Source: a bacterium D16-51
GTDB taxonomy: Bacteria > Bacillota > Clostridia > Lachnospirales > Lachnospiraceae
NCBI GenBank assembly: GCA_003612285.1
Contig: RAYE01000005.1
Location: 62,001-126,000 of the forward strand
Length of the DNA: 64,000 nucleotides
Reading direction: 5' to 3'
The first letter of the stretch is position 1; every line of letters starts with the position of its first letter. Under the pieces are notes generated by a model. That model worked only from the letters and a program-made list of their open reading frames with translations, was not told the DNA's origin and did not search any database. Made by a program: the position numbers and the translations under genes. This document shows positions 19,477 through 28,257 of the stretch, in pieces.

Positions 19477-19512
19477 ATCATACCATATTTCGACAAGAAA
19501 GCAAAGTAATTT
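19477..19512 (-). promoter_or_regulatory. Possible internal promoter with a 0A-like box upstream of fliM
   Basis: In the 157-nt gap between fliL and fliM the minus strand reads TGG-TATGAT (extended -10, 19477-19485) with a weak -35, and TGTCGAA (a Spo0A-box match) at 19489-19495. A 12-mer AAATTACTTTGC just upstream (19501-19512) recurs before cheB (9320-9331). The -35 is poor and 7-mers recur by chance, so this is only a candidate. Confidence 0.3.
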
Positions 19513-19573
19513 TTATGACGAAATCACTGCCTTTTATAACGAAAAAAGGTTAATATTTCCAGTATCCTCTGTA

Positions 19574-20098
19574 TTACTGTGTTACATAGCCATTTAAAAT
19601 TACACTGACAGCTACTTTATTATCAAGCAATGCCTGTATTTTCTCCAATGCTTCCTTTTCAATAACATCCTGTGTTGCTTCATCCTTTGTATGGCTCTGG
19701 ATCACATTGGAAATAATCCCGGTAAACTGTGCCTGGTTATTTGTGATTGTCTCAGCCATCTTAGAATCATAATCATCTGATTCTGTATTCAAGTTAATTA
19801 CATATCCCTTTAACATGGCATAATGAGAACCTTTGTCCCCTTGCGATGCCTTTAAATTATACGTCTGTTCTGCTGTAAATTCAACAGGAACTGCTTCAAT
19901 ATCATCAATCGTATAGTTAGAATCTGCGTCAGCATCTGAATCTGCATCCAGCTCCAGGTTTAAAACAGAAGCCACCTGCGTAATCAGGCTGTTTGTTTTT
20001 TGAAACGTTGGTAACATGACAAAAAACATGATTGCAGTCAAAACTACATTGATTACAGTTAACGCCGTAATAATTACACTAAAAATATTTTTTTTCAT
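19574..20098 (-). CDS. fliL: Flagellar basal body-associated protein FliL
   Basis: A 174-residue protein with one N-terminal membrane helix (about 7-29), an Asp/Ser-rich linker with DADSDADADS, and an extracytoplasmic domain related to stomatin-like FliL rings around the stator. It follows motB here, consistent with a stator-associated role. Sequence conservation in FliL is low, so the call rests on topology, size, and the position before fliM. Confidence 0.8.
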   Translation of the reverse strand: MKKNIFSVIITALTVINVVLTAIMFFVMLPTFQKTNSLITQVASVLNLELDADSDADADSNYTIDDIEAVPVEFTAEQTYNLKASQGDKGSHYAMLKGYVINLNTESDDYDSKMAETITNNQAQFTGIISNVIQSHTKDEATQDVIEKEALEKIQALLDNKVAVSVILNGYVTQ

Positions 20099-20177
20099 TT
20101 TTTTACCTCATTTCTTTTCACTTTACAGGAAACTACGTAACAACTATACAAAATATAACAATAAGCCAAACAAGCAC

Positions 20178-20984
20178 CTATTCTGTATCGCTGTATATTT
20201 TTATTTCTACACGGCGGTTTTTAGCCCGTCCTGCTGCTGTCCCATTATTGGCAATTGGATGCAGTTCTCCCCAGCCGGAAGCCTCCAGGTACTTTTCCCG
20301 CAGATGGTTATTTTTCACCATAAACTCCCGAACTGTAATTGCACGGGCTACAGACAGCCACATATTGTCACGGTACTGTGAATTATTAATCGGGACATTA
20401 TCCGTATGACCTTCTATTTTAATTCGCCTGTCACTGTATGCTTTTAAAATATTTGCCACACGGCTAAGCGTTTGTTTTGCCCCCTGACGTATCTGGGCGC
20501 TTCCTGATTCAAACAAAACTCCGCCGCTTAAAGAAATCATGACATAACTATAACCATCGTCAATCGTGACATCCACTGCATCCTGAAGACGGTTCGTCTC
20601 CGTCTTATCTACCACTTCACTGTATAATTCTTCTGTCTGCTGCTTTTTTGCCTGCTCCTGCTGCTTTTCATACTCTGACATAGGGTCAGTCGGTGTATCA
20701 GACTCCGCAGCTTTTCCCATATCAGAATAATAATCATCCAGATTATTTAACTGCGTAGCGCCGCTTGATACCAGCTTTCCATCTCCGATTGCCTGTGCAC
20801 CGCCGCTGAATATGCTAAAGCTGTTCGACATGGAAGCAACTAACTCCGCATATTTTACCTCATCCACATTAGACATGGCAAAAAGCATAACATAAAAGCA
20901 GAGCAAAAGGTTCATCAAATCGGAGAAAGTATCCTTCCATCCATCGGTTTTAATTTCCTTTTTCTCTCTTTTCCCTTTTGCCAT
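20178..20984 (-). CDS. motB: Flagellar stator protein MotB
   Basis: A 268-residue protein with an N-terminal membrane helix carrying the proton-binding aspartate (TFSDLMNLLLCFYVMLFAMS), a periplasmic linker and a C-terminal OmpA-like peptidoglycan-binding domain (IEGHTDNVPI, LSVARAITVREFM, NRRVEIKI). It anchors the MotA/MotB channel to the cell wall. The start overlaps the motA stop (TAATG). Confidence 0.95.
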   Translation of the reverse strand: MAKGKREKKEIKTDGWKDTFSDLMNLLLCFYVMLFAMSNVDEVKYAELVASMSNSFSIFSGGAQAIGDGKLVSSGATQLNNLDDYYSDMGKAAESDTPTDPMSEYEKQQEQAKKQQTEELYSEVVDKTETNRLQDAVDVTIDDGYSYVMISLSGGVLFESGSAQIRQGAKQTLSRVANILKAYSDRRIKIEGHTDNVPINNSQYRDNMWLSVARAITVREFMVKNNHLREKYLEASGWGELHPIANNGTAAGRAKNRRVEIKIYSDTE

Positions 20985-21796
20985 TATGCTTCACCACCTT
21001 CTGCTGCACCTCCGGCATCCTGCCCAACATTTTCCCTCTCTGTTGGTGCCAGGAATGATTTCAGTTTTTCTTCAATAACCCTTGGGTTCTCACCAGCCTG
21101 AATTGACAGCAGGCCTTCCACCATAATCTCTTTGATTGTGATTTCCTCGTCATTGTTCTGTGTCAGCTTAACGGAAACAGGTACACAAATCCAGTTAGCA
21201 AGGACAGAACCATATAATGTCGTAAGCAGCGCCACGGCCATGTTCGGTCCAATCGCTGACATATCCTCCATGTTATACAACATGTTAACCAGTCCAATCA
21301 GCGTACCAATCATACCCCATGCAGGCCCCATACCTGCCATGTTTCCCCAAAAACCAATTTTGTCATTATGCCGCTTGTCCACAGATGCCAGCTCTGTCTC
21401 CATAATATTTCGCACCAGTTCTGGATCTGTACCATCGACAATCAGCATAATGCCCTTCTTTAGGAATTCATCTTCCAGATTATTTGCCATTTCCTCAAGT
21501 GCCAGCAGACCTTCTTTACGGGCAACATTTGAGAGATTTACAATGTCCCCGATTACCTGCGCCTGATTTGCCGTCTGTACCTTCATAACAAGCCCAAATG
21601 ACTTAAGGCTTGCCAGATAAGCCGGAATGCTTTTTGACTGAAAAAGCATACAGATAAATGTACCACCCAATGTAATAATTACAGACGGTACATCACCAAA
21701 GTGAGGCAAGCCGGCAAACTTATCCGCACCCGTTACAATACCAAAGAAGATAACAAGCGCTCCCCCTATCAGACCGATTAATGTTGTAATATTCAC
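20984..21796 (-). CDS. motA: Flagellar stator protein MotA
   Basis: A 270-residue MotA/TolQ/ExbB family protein with four membrane segments. Visible features are the cytoplasmic loop with charged residues (ARKEGLLALEEMANNLEDEF) and the third and fourth helices (GMGPAWGMIGTLIGLVNML and MAVALLTTLYGSVLANWI), with conserved prolines. Start is GTG with GGTGG about 9 nt upstream. In Bacillus, motAB is outside the fla/che operon; here it is between flbD and fliL. Confidence 0.95.
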   Translation of the reverse strand: MNITTLIGLIGGALVIFFGIVTGADKFAGLPHFGDVPSVIITLGGTFICMLFQSKSIPAYLASLKSFGLVMKVQTANQAQVIGDIVNLSNVARKEGLLALEEMANNLEDEFLKKGIMLIVDGTDPELVRNIMETELASVDKRHNDKIGFWGNMAGMGPAWGMIGTLIGLVNMLYNMEDMSAIGPNMAVALLTTLYGSVLANWICVPVSVKLTQNNDEEITIKEIMVEGLLSIQAGENPRVIEEKLKSFLAPTERENVGQDAGGAAEGGEA

Positions 21797-21819
21797 AATC
21801 TACACCACCTTATGTAATA

Positions 21820-22017
21820 TTATTCTATGATATCCATAGAACTGCACTCTCTCTTATATGATTTTACTAGATTTTTTATCATCTGTCTACTTTCTTTTAC
21901 AATTATTTTTTTTCCAGTTGTCAAAGTTATGACAGTATCCGGCGTTTCTTCTACTAATTCTATTAATTCACAATTTATGGTAAGTTCTTTTCCATTCAAT
22001 CTTGTCACATCAATCAT
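21820..22017 (-). CDS. flbD: FlbD/SwrD family protein
   Basis: A 65-residue protein of the FlbD family (SwrD in Bacillus, which increases flagellar motor torque). It shows the family pattern MIDVTRLNGKELTIN...IELVEETPDTVITL. AGGAGG lies about 6 nt upstream of the ATG. It is followed at 23 nt by motA, consistent with the known link between SwrD and stator function. Confidence 0.92.
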   Translation of the reverse strand: MIDVTRLNGKELTINCELIELVEETPDTVITLTTGKKIIVKESRQMIKNLVKSYKRECSSMDIIE

Positions 22018-22109
22018 TGCAGCCTCCTGCCCTTGATATATCCTTTTTCATTTTCTTAAGAACTGTATAGTAATTGAACAAGTTAATTATTCTCCGTTCC
22101 TTATAAAGC

Positions 22110-22143
22110 AAAAACTATGGGGAGCGACTTTTCATCGCTCCCC
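22110..22143 (-). terminator. Terminator-like hairpin between flgE and flbD
   Basis: On the minus strand GGGGAGCGA (22135-22143) pairs perfectly with TCGCTCCCC (22119-22127) around a 7-nt loop, then ATAG and five T. It lies in a 181-nt gap in the middle of the operon, so it may act as an attenuator or processing/stability element that lowers expression downstream of hook genes. The T-run is short and offset by four bases, so termination would be partial. Confidence 0.6.
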
Positions 22144-22198
22144 AGCATAATACACAACAAAAAACTGTTATGTTTTGTGGGAAACGCTAATATCTGAT

Positions 22199-23764
22199 TT
22201 AGCGTTTCAGATTCACAAGTTCTTCCAGCATGGAATCCGAAGTTGTAATAATCCTTGAATTTGCCTGGAATCCACGCTGTGTAGTAATCATATTTACAAA
22301 TTCATTGGCAAGGTCTACATTGGACATTTCCAGCGCACCAACGGTAAAGGAACCAGTAAGCTTTACTTCCTCGCCAATCCCATCAAACTCACCGGAGTTT
22401 AAGGTTGCCTGGAATAAACTGTTGCCCACAGCCTCTAAACCGGAAGGGTTTGCAAATGTCGCAACGGCAATCTGCGCCATACACTTCTTTAAGCCATTGT
22501 CATAGTTTGCCCATACCTTGCCTTCTTCATCAATCGAAAGGCCTGTCATCTTACCAGCTTTGTTCCCGACACCTGCTGTCTTGGATGGGTTTCCTTTGTA
22601 ACCGTTTAATTTGGAAGTGCCACCCTGCTCATACTGGGTCAGGGTGTTAAAGTAAAGATCAATACCACCTGTAATATTAGGAGAAGTCCCTGATACCTGT
22701 GGAAAAGAACTAGTAACAGCAGGAGCAGTTGTGCCCTCGCTAGTATTAGTTGTGCTAACACCAATTACCGAAAACTTCACAGACTGCTTATCTGTACCAC
22801 TAGGTTTAGCTACAGTACCTTCCTCAAGAGTTTTAAAAGCACCTGTTACCTGATCAAAAAACACATTTACTGCCGGACAAGCTAACTCAAAATCTCCTGT
22901 TAAAGTATTCAATTTTGTTACAAACGCATCTGTACCTCCAATTGGTGTTGTATTATTTCCAAAAGTCACTTTTGCACTGGTATTTATTGCATATATCCCA
23001 TTGGTGCATGTAGTAAAAATTGATTCTCCTTTTGCATTATAAACATCTACCAAAGACGCTTTATACAATACATTCCCCTTATCTGCAGCAGTCTGTTCAG
23101 TAGCCGTTCCTTTCTTCATCCTTACCTTTACTGTATAAGATTCACCAATATTATCAAAAAAGCTAAAGGTAACAATCTCGCCATTCCCTGTTGTCGCATC
23201 CACATCTGGATCATTTGGATCAATATTACCAGATATCGTAGCTGCTGTTGTAGCTTCCGGCTCATAATACTGTTTATCAGAACTCATTACCTTCAAATCC
23301 TGCACAGTATCTTTAATAATATTTCCATCATCATCTGCCAGCCATCCCTGCACCGTTGCGCCATTTGTTGTACAATACAGGTTTCCTGCTTCATCCACAT
23401 TTAAAGCGCCGGATTTTGTAAAACAGGTATCAGAACCTGAACGCACAATCAAAAATGACTCTCCATTGATTGCAATATCAAGCGCACGGTTTGTGGTAGA
23501 CGGACCGCCCTGCTCCGTAATATTTGTTGTAATGGAAGCTACCATGGAACCAAGACCAATCTGCTTTGCATTAACACCGGCTGTCCCCAAATCTGCATTG
23601 GCGCCGGTAGCAGAAGAAATTGTCTGGTAAAAAGTATCCGAGAAGTTTACGGCGCTCGATTTAAATCCAACCGTATTTGTGTTTGCAATATTATTTCCAA
23701 GAACATCCATCTTGGTCTGATGTGTTTTTAACCCTGCCACACCAGAATAAAGTGATCTCATCAT
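22199..23764 (-). CDS. flgE: Flagellar hook protein FlgE
   Basis: About 521 residues. The N-terminal rod/hook signature is MMRSLYSGVAGLKTHQTKMD with NNIANTNTVGFKS; the C-terminal D0 segment is SNVDLANEFVNMITTQRGFQ. The middle is a variable surface-exposed region, Thr/Gly-rich. The ATG at 23764 has GGAGG 10 nt upstream and gives the conserved N-terminus; the frame to 23851 is an unsupported extension. Bacillus has flgE (formerly flgG) at this place. Confidence 0.95.
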   Translation of the reverse strand: MMRSLYSGVAGLKTHQTKMDVLGNNIANTNTVGFKSSAVNFSDTFYQTISSATGANADLGTAGVNAKQIGLGSMVASITTNITEQGGPSTTNRALDIAINGESFLIVRSGSDTCFTKSGALNVDEAGNLYCTTNGATVQGWLADDDGNIIKDTVQDLKVMSSDKQYYEPEATTAATISGNIDPNDPDVDATTGNGEIVTFSFFDNIGESYTVKVRMKKGTATEQTAADKGNVLYKASLVDVYNAKGESIFTTCTNGIYAINTSAKVTFGNNTTPIGGTDAFVTKLNTLTGDFELACPAVNVFFDQVTGAFKTLEEGTVAKPSGTDKQSVKFSVIGVSTTNTSEGTTAPAVTSSFPQVSGTSPNITGGIDLYFNTLTQYEQGGTSKLNGYKGNPSKTAGVGNKAGKMTGLSIDEEGKVWANYDNGLKKCMAQIAVATFANPSGLEAVGNSLFQATLNSGEFDGIGEEVKLTGSFTVGALEMSNVDLANEFVNMITTQRGFQANSRIITTSDSMLEELVNLKR

Positions 23765-23861
23765 AGTAATTTTTCCTCCTTCATTTAACGGAATGGACAA
23801 CGGGGCTTTTCTGCCATTCAAAGCCCCATGCTTCCTTATGAGGTCCAGCATCTATCCATCC

Positions 23862-24257
23862 TTAACTAATAACAGCCCCATCAATATTTGTAAATATGGA
23901 GTCTGCCGTATCACCAACTGCTGTAATAACGGTATTGTTCTTTACATTTACAATAAATGCAAGATTGTCTACCATCACCAAAGACTCTCGAATTCCTTTT
24001 TCCCGTGCCTTTGTCGTTCCATTCTCCAGGCGTTCCATCTGCTCCGCAGACAGGTTGATATTCCTAGTTGCCAAACGCTCATTGGCATGTTTTGAAAACT
24101 TTAAGCCATCAACTGCCTGTTCCTTCGTTGAACGGAATATATCCTGAAAGGAAAGCTCTGATTCCTGGGAATTACCCGTCTTAAGATGATGATTCAGCAA
24201 CTGGCCTCTTATCGAATCAATCGACGAATAATTTTTCTGTATACGCTGCATCCTCAT
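23862..24257 (-). CDS. Flagellar operon protein, TIGR02530 type
   Basis: A 131-residue protein with the family hallmark KFSKHANERLATRNI followed by helices and a beta-rich end (VDNLAFIVNVKNNTVITAVG). Members sit between flgD and flgE in many Firmicutes; the molecular function is not established. Two in-frame ATGs (24257 and 24251) follow AAAGGTGG closely, so the start is uncertain by two codons. Confidence 0.85.
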   Translation of the reverse strand: MRMQRIQKNYSSIDSIRGQLLNHHLKTGNSQESELSFQDIFRSTKEQAVDGLKFSKHANERLATRNINLSAEQMERLENGTTKAREKGIRESLVMVDNLAFIVNVKNNTVITAVGDTADSIFTNIDGAVIS

Positions 24258-24317
24258 TCCACCTTTCTTTTAACTTATTTGAAGCTGTATGCAGACGCTA
24301 CAGCCCTTCTGCTTTCC

Positions 24318-25250
24318 TTACTTAGTTGTAGTTCCCGTCGTACCTCCAGTCCCTGTGCTTCCAGAGCCTGCCGTACTGCCAGAACCTGTTGTGCCTCCAG
24401 TTCCCGTGCTTCCAGAACCATCTGGTTTTTCCGGCTTCCCTGCCAAAATATCATTTTCTGGATGTGGTGGAACACCTGTAATCTCCAATGTAACTTTGTC
24501 TGCTACTACTGTCTTGCCTGCATTGTCAAACGCAAACACTAATACATATTTTCCTGCACTGACACCTTCCAATACTGTCTTATCAATTGTCAAAACATTC
24601 TTTTCTTTATCAAAAGAAAGATACTTTGGATCAATCACTGCACACCTGTCTGTATTAGATGCATCTGCCAATATCACTGCAAAACTATCTGCTTCATAAC
24701 CATTTGAACCAAGGTCGATTCCTGAAACCTCAATATCATGTGGGTCATGATGGATATATTCCTGATTCTGTTCCATAATACTCGGTAAATATGTGGATAT
24801 CAGATATCCCTGGTCAATTACCTGTACAACATCTTCATAAGAATACTCCTTCCCCTCAATTGTAACATAAGCCTCCCCATTCTTAAGCGTCACCTTCTGG
24901 ACACTTCCCTGCACTTCCTGGACATCTCCTGTCGATGAAGTGATACGTACTAAGACCTCCTGGCCAATCAGGGCATATGCAGAGTTATTTGACACTGTTT
25001 GATTCAGGTTAGACATCTGCTCTAATGCACTGAACTGCGCAAGCTGGGCAACGAAATCTGTATTGTCCGCCGGATCAAGCGGATCCTGATACTGCATCTG
25101 GGTTACAAGTAACAATAGAAAATCTTCTTTCCCAAGTTCTGATCCAACTTTACGCTCTGCTTTCTCTTTTTCCGCCTGGGAACTCTCTGAAATCCCCACA
25201 TACGGGTTATCCTGGTCATCCCGTAATATTGGCGCTACTAAACCAGCCAT
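24318..25250 (-). CDS. flgD: Flagellar hook capping protein FlgD
   Basis: A 310-residue hook scaffold protein. The N-terminal signature is GKEDFLLLLVTQMQYQDPLD followed by FVAQLAQFSALEQMSNL; the C-terminal part has FlgD Ig-like/Tudor strands. The last about 35 residues are a Gly/Ser/Thr tail made of near-repeats (GSGSTGTGGTTG twice), unusual for FlgD and coded by an imperfect DNA repeat at about 24348-24419. AAGGAGG precedes the ATG. Confidence 0.94.
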   Translation of the reverse strand: MAGLVAPILRDDQDNPYVGISESSQAEKEKAERKVGSELGKEDFLLLLVTQMQYQDPLDPADNTDFVAQLAQFSALEQMSNLNQTVSNNSAYALIGQEVLVRITSSTGDVQEVQGSVQKVTLKNGEAYVTIEGKEYSYEDVVQVIDQGYLISTYLPSIMEQNQEYIHHDPHDIEVSGIDLGSNGYEADSFAVILADASNTDRCAVIDPKYLSFDKEKNVLTIDKTVLEGVSAGKYVLVFAFDNAGKTVVADKVTLEITGVPPHPENDILAGKPEKPDGSGSTGTGGTTGSGSTAGSGSTGTGGTTGTTTK

Positions 25251-25286
25251 CTTACTCCTCCTTTCCTATCTATAAATCCAAATCAC

Positions 25287-26747
25287 CTATGCTGTAAAGT
25301 CAATGCTTCCACCTGCATCACGCATTACCTGCCTGCGGACAGTCTCAGCATTATTTTCCTCTACACTTTCCATTTTATCTGTCTCTTCCGTATCAAAACG
25401 GAATCTTCTCCTGCCCTGCCTTGCCGCTTCATTCTGTCTCTGGTTCTGTGCTTCCGCTTCATTGCTCTGCGTAAAGTTAAAGTCAGAAATCTGGACATCT
25501 ACAGACTCTACTTTCAGGTTTTTTGCTTCCAAAGTTTCCCGTAAAGTAAACATCTGGCTTTCCAATGCCTGCTTCGCCTCTTCCGACTGCACCTGGAATG
25601 TCGCCGTCATAACCCCTGCCTTTGATACAACAGAAAACAGCACCTTCCCAAGGCTTTCCGGATTTAACTGCATCTCCATTGTTGTCACATTTTCACTGAG
25701 CGAACTGCGGAGCTGGGAACTAACCTGGTTTACAATATCCACCATCTGCTGCATTCTCTGGGCGCCGTTTATTTCCGGTTTCCAGATATTTGCCATATCA
25801 TCCTGCAAACCATTCAGCTGGTCAGCAAAAAGCGGCGCAGCTACCTGCTGCTGTGGCTCTTCTGCCCCTCTCTCTGAACTAAAAAGCATAGAAGCATCTT
25901 CTGAAAAGTCATTTTCCAGAGAAGAATCCTGTGACAGATTTTCCTTTGTCATCACTGGTTCTGCCTGCTGTTCTGAAGAATGGGATATTGTCACCTTTTC
26001 CACCATTTCGGGTAAAGCCTGCCCTTTTGAGTCCTCTGTTTCTCCTGCTGCAGCTTCTTGCAAAATAACTGGTGCTTCTGTACTTTGCTGTTCTTGCAAA
26101 AGCTTTCCTGCTTCTTTCTCTGTCAATCCCTGCTGCTGCAAAAACTCATCAAAAGCAACCGGAGTTTCTAACTGCTCCATCATAGCTGCCAAAGAGCCTG
26201 CATTTTCAACCGAAAAATCCTCCAATGCCGCGGACAGCTCCATAAAATCCTGAAGAAGCCCTTCATTCGTAAGGAAATCTGTAGATTCCTGCCCACCATT
26301 TACAACCAATACAAACTGCTGCAATGTCGCATTGTCCAGTAAATCCATAATGGAAATCCCCATCATCTCCAGGACGCCGTCTACTGTTTCATCATCCACG
26401 GAAAGCGTTTCCTTAACAATATCACGGATTTCCTGCAAAAGTTCTTCTGCCTTCCCATTTTCTGACATACCATCCTCTGTAACAGGCTGTGCCATGCCAT
26501 CTGTCTTTGCCACATCCCCTGTCTTTAAGTCATCCCTTTTTGCAGAAGCTGACGGCTTCTCTAATGTGTTCGCTGAAGACACAGAATCCTTTGCTGAAAC
26601 TGCTTCCTGCCTTTGGGCAGACGCGCCATTATTTAAAAACTGCTCAAACGACTTTGTACTGCCTGCTGAAACAGAAGAACCGCCTCTTTTTACTGCCAGT
26701 TCCTGAATAGAAACAGCCCCCAGGTCCACTCCATTTACACCTGCCAT
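25287..26747 (-). CDS. fliK: Flagellar hook-length control protein FliK
   Basis: A 486-residue protein. The first about 330 residues are low-complexity (Ser, Glu, Gln, Ala), as expected for the molecular-ruler part. The C-terminal Flg_hook domain is recognised by MEMQLNPESLGKVLFSVVSK and a following EEAKQALESQMFTLRETLEA. FliK is exported and switches FlhB specificity at the right hook length. AGGAGG lies before the ATG. Confidence 0.93.
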   Translation of the reverse strand: MAGVNGVDLGAVSIQELAVKRGGSSVSAGSTKSFEQFLNNGASAQRQEAVSAKDSVSSANTLEKPSASAKRDDLKTGDVAKTDGMAQPVTEDGMSENGKAEELLQEIRDIVKETLSVDDETVDGVLEMMGISIMDLLDNATLQQFVLVVNGGQESTDFLTNEGLLQDFMELSAALEDFSVENAGSLAAMMEQLETPVAFDEFLQQQGLTEKEAGKLLQEQQSTEAPVILQEAAAGETEDSKGQALPEMVEKVTISHSSEQQAEPVMTKENLSQDSSLENDFSEDASMLFSSERGAEEPQQQVAAPLFADQLNGLQDDMANIWKPEINGAQRMQQMVDIVNQVSSQLRSSLSENVTTMEMQLNPESLGKVLFSVVSKAGVMTATFQVQSEEAKQALESQMFTLRETLEAKNLKVESVDVQISDFNFTQSNEAEAQNQRQNEAARQGRRRFRFDTEETDKMESVEENNAETVRRQVMRDAGGSIDFTA

Positions 26748-26914
26748 CCTTTCACCTCCTTCTTTTCAACTTATCTATGTCAAACAGATTTCTCTGCAGA
26801 CACCAATATTAATTACCTGTTGTTACTATTCACTGTCAATTTCTGAAAAGACTGAAATCATTGTGCTTGCACATATGATTTTAATTCTTTTCTAGAAATT
26901 GGCTGTAAAGGCTG

Positions 26915-26992
26915 TTCTTTTTTCATAAGATAGACAAAGCTGCATGGCAGCGACCTATGCCGTAGGCAGAGGGTCTATCGCATGAAAAAGAA
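26915..26992. repeat. About 78-bp palindromic element (possible mobile palindrome or structured RNA)
   Basis: The outer arms 26915-26935 and 26973-26992 are inverted copies: TTC, a T-run, CAT, two mismatched bases, then GATAGAC. Inside are GCTGC-ATG-GCAGC (26939-26951) and either CCTA/TAGG (26954-26966) or TGCC/GGCA (26958-26968). The fold is an outer stem with two inner hairpins, the same on both strands. It sits in the 261-nt gap between fliK and the motE-like gene, the largest gap inside the operon. It could be a REP/MITE-like insertion or an RNA control element. Confidence 0.7.
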
Positions 26993-27008
26993 TGACCGTG
27001 AATAGTAA

Positions 27009-27779
27009 CTACCTGTCTGTACCGATCGTTGCAAGCTTTTTTGTAATCTGGGCTGCAAAAGTAGCATCCAGGTTTTCTAAAATCTGAGCCGCCTGGCTCT
27101 CTTTCATATTCCGCAATATATCACAGATTAAATCTAAATCCTGCGGCATCTCTGTCAGTCTTGTTGCTGCATTTGCCGGTTCCATGCCCGAATAAACTGT
27201 TGCAAGTGTCTTTGCATTTTCAGAATACTGCAACTCATCCAAAACCTGCTGATAAATTTTTTCTGCATTTTCCGGTGCTATTTCCTCATAATACGTCCGA
27301 TATTCAGAGATATCAGGTGCATTATCATTAAAGACAACCCTTTCATCAAATCTGGCAACACGCTTTTCAAAAGCATCCTGGTCGTCTTTATAACGCTGGA
27401 GCTTTCTTACCTCCGCTTCTAACTCTGCTATGTAATCAGAATTTGCTGTTGTAGTCCCGGTCTCAGATTCTAACCGTCCTTCAAGCTCAGCAATCCGCTC
27501 ATTTGCTGATTTCAATGTGTTATATTTATAGTTTCCTTCAGAAGCCTGCTGCTCCTCAGATGCTTCTGGAAGGATTTTGTTAATCACCGGCACATCTTTT
27601 AATACAGGGTATAATACATTACTTCCAATCCCACCGACATCCAGCTTAATAAGGAATGCAAATACAGCAAGCCAGATAAGAATGATAATAATTGCAATCA
27701 GTGCCGTTACTGCCTTACTCCCCTTACTTTCCTGCTCCTGACCGGCCAATGCGTTTCCACCTTTATTCTTTTTTGCCAT
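27009..27779 (-). CDS. YlxF/MotE-like flagellar protein
   Basis: A 256-residue protein with a lysine-rich N-terminus, one membrane helix (about 25-47), a coiled coil (about 85-150) and a C-terminal MgtE_N-like helical domain (SGMEPANAATRLTEM, AAQILENLDATFAAQI). In Bacillus the equivalent ylxF lies between fliJ and fliK; in proteobacteria the similar MotE chaperones MotC. The position directly after fliJ matches. GAGGAG is at about 8 nt upstream. Confidence 0.8.
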   Translation of the reverse strand: MAKKNKGGNALAGQEQESKGSKAVTALIAIIIILIWLAVFAFLIKLDVGGIGSNVLYPVLKDVPVINKILPEASEEQQASEGNYKYNTLKSANERIAELEGRLESETGTTTANSDYIAELEAEVRKLQRYKDDQDAFEKRVARFDERVVFNDNAPDISEYRTYYEEIAPENAEKIYQQVLDELQYSENAKTLATVYSGMEPANAATRLTEMPQDLDLICDILRNMKESQAAQILENLDATFAAQITKKLATIGTDR

Positions 27780-27784
27780 AAGAA

Positions 27785-28240
27785 CTACTCCTCACTTTCC
27801 TGTGCACTCCTGAAACGGAAACTGACTAATTCATCAATCTCCTTTCTCTCCTGTGCTTCTATTTCCATCTTAAACTGTTCAAATGCCTTTTCCTTCAGCT
27901 TTTCATATGTTTTTCTCTCCTTCATGGCATTATCCAGTTTCTCCCTTGCCTGGTCAACCCTCTGCTGCTGCTGCTTAATCACAAACTTCTGCACATTAAT
28001 ATTATATTTTGCGTTTTCCACGCTATTCTCCAAAACTTTAATTTCACGGATTATAAGCGCATCCTGCACCGCTTTTGTAAGCGCGTCCTGATAGGCTTCC
28101 TTCTTTGCAATCAGCACTTCTAATTTCCGCTCTTCCTCCCGGAGCTTTGCAACCTCCATCCCATATTCTGCCTTTGCCTGGTCTTCCAGCTTATATTTTA
28201 TAGACAAAATACTTTCCATTTTAAAAATAAATTTTGCCAT
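27785..28240 (-). CDS. fliJ: Flagellar export protein FliJ
   Basis: A 151-residue all-helical coiled-coil protein with the FliJ pattern: YKLEDQAKAEYGMEVAKLREEE near the N-terminus and VDQAREKLDNAMKERKTYEKLK near the C-terminus. FliJ inserts into the FliI hexamer and links it to FlhA. It lies 17 nt after fliI. The call is helped by context, since FliJ sequences diverge. Confidence 0.9.
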   Translation of the reverse strand: MAKFIFKMESILSIKYKLEDQAKAEYGMEVAKLREEERKLEVLIAKKEAYQDALTKAVQDALIIREIKVLENSVENAKYNINVQKFVIKQQQQRVDQAREKLDNAMKERKTYEKLKEKAFEQFKMEIEAQERKEIDELVSFRFRSAQESEE

Positions 28241-28257
28241 GCTTCCTCATTCCCCGC

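Noticed and set aside
24330-24425. Short repeats that might suggest a CRISPR-like array
   Set aside because: They are in-frame low-complexity codons of the FlgD tail, imperfect, and with no unique spacers. No CRISPR array, tRNA or rRNA was seen in the window.
25303-26253. A 316-residue plus-strand frame opposite fliK
   Set aside because: Ser/Cys-rich mirror of the fliK repeats; fliK has a ribosome site and a recognisable C-terminal domain.
26915-26992. The palindromic element as a tRNA or cloverleaf-type RNA gene
   Set aside because: It has no anticodon arm, TTCG-type loop or CCA-like end, and its symmetry on both strands fits an inverted repeat better.
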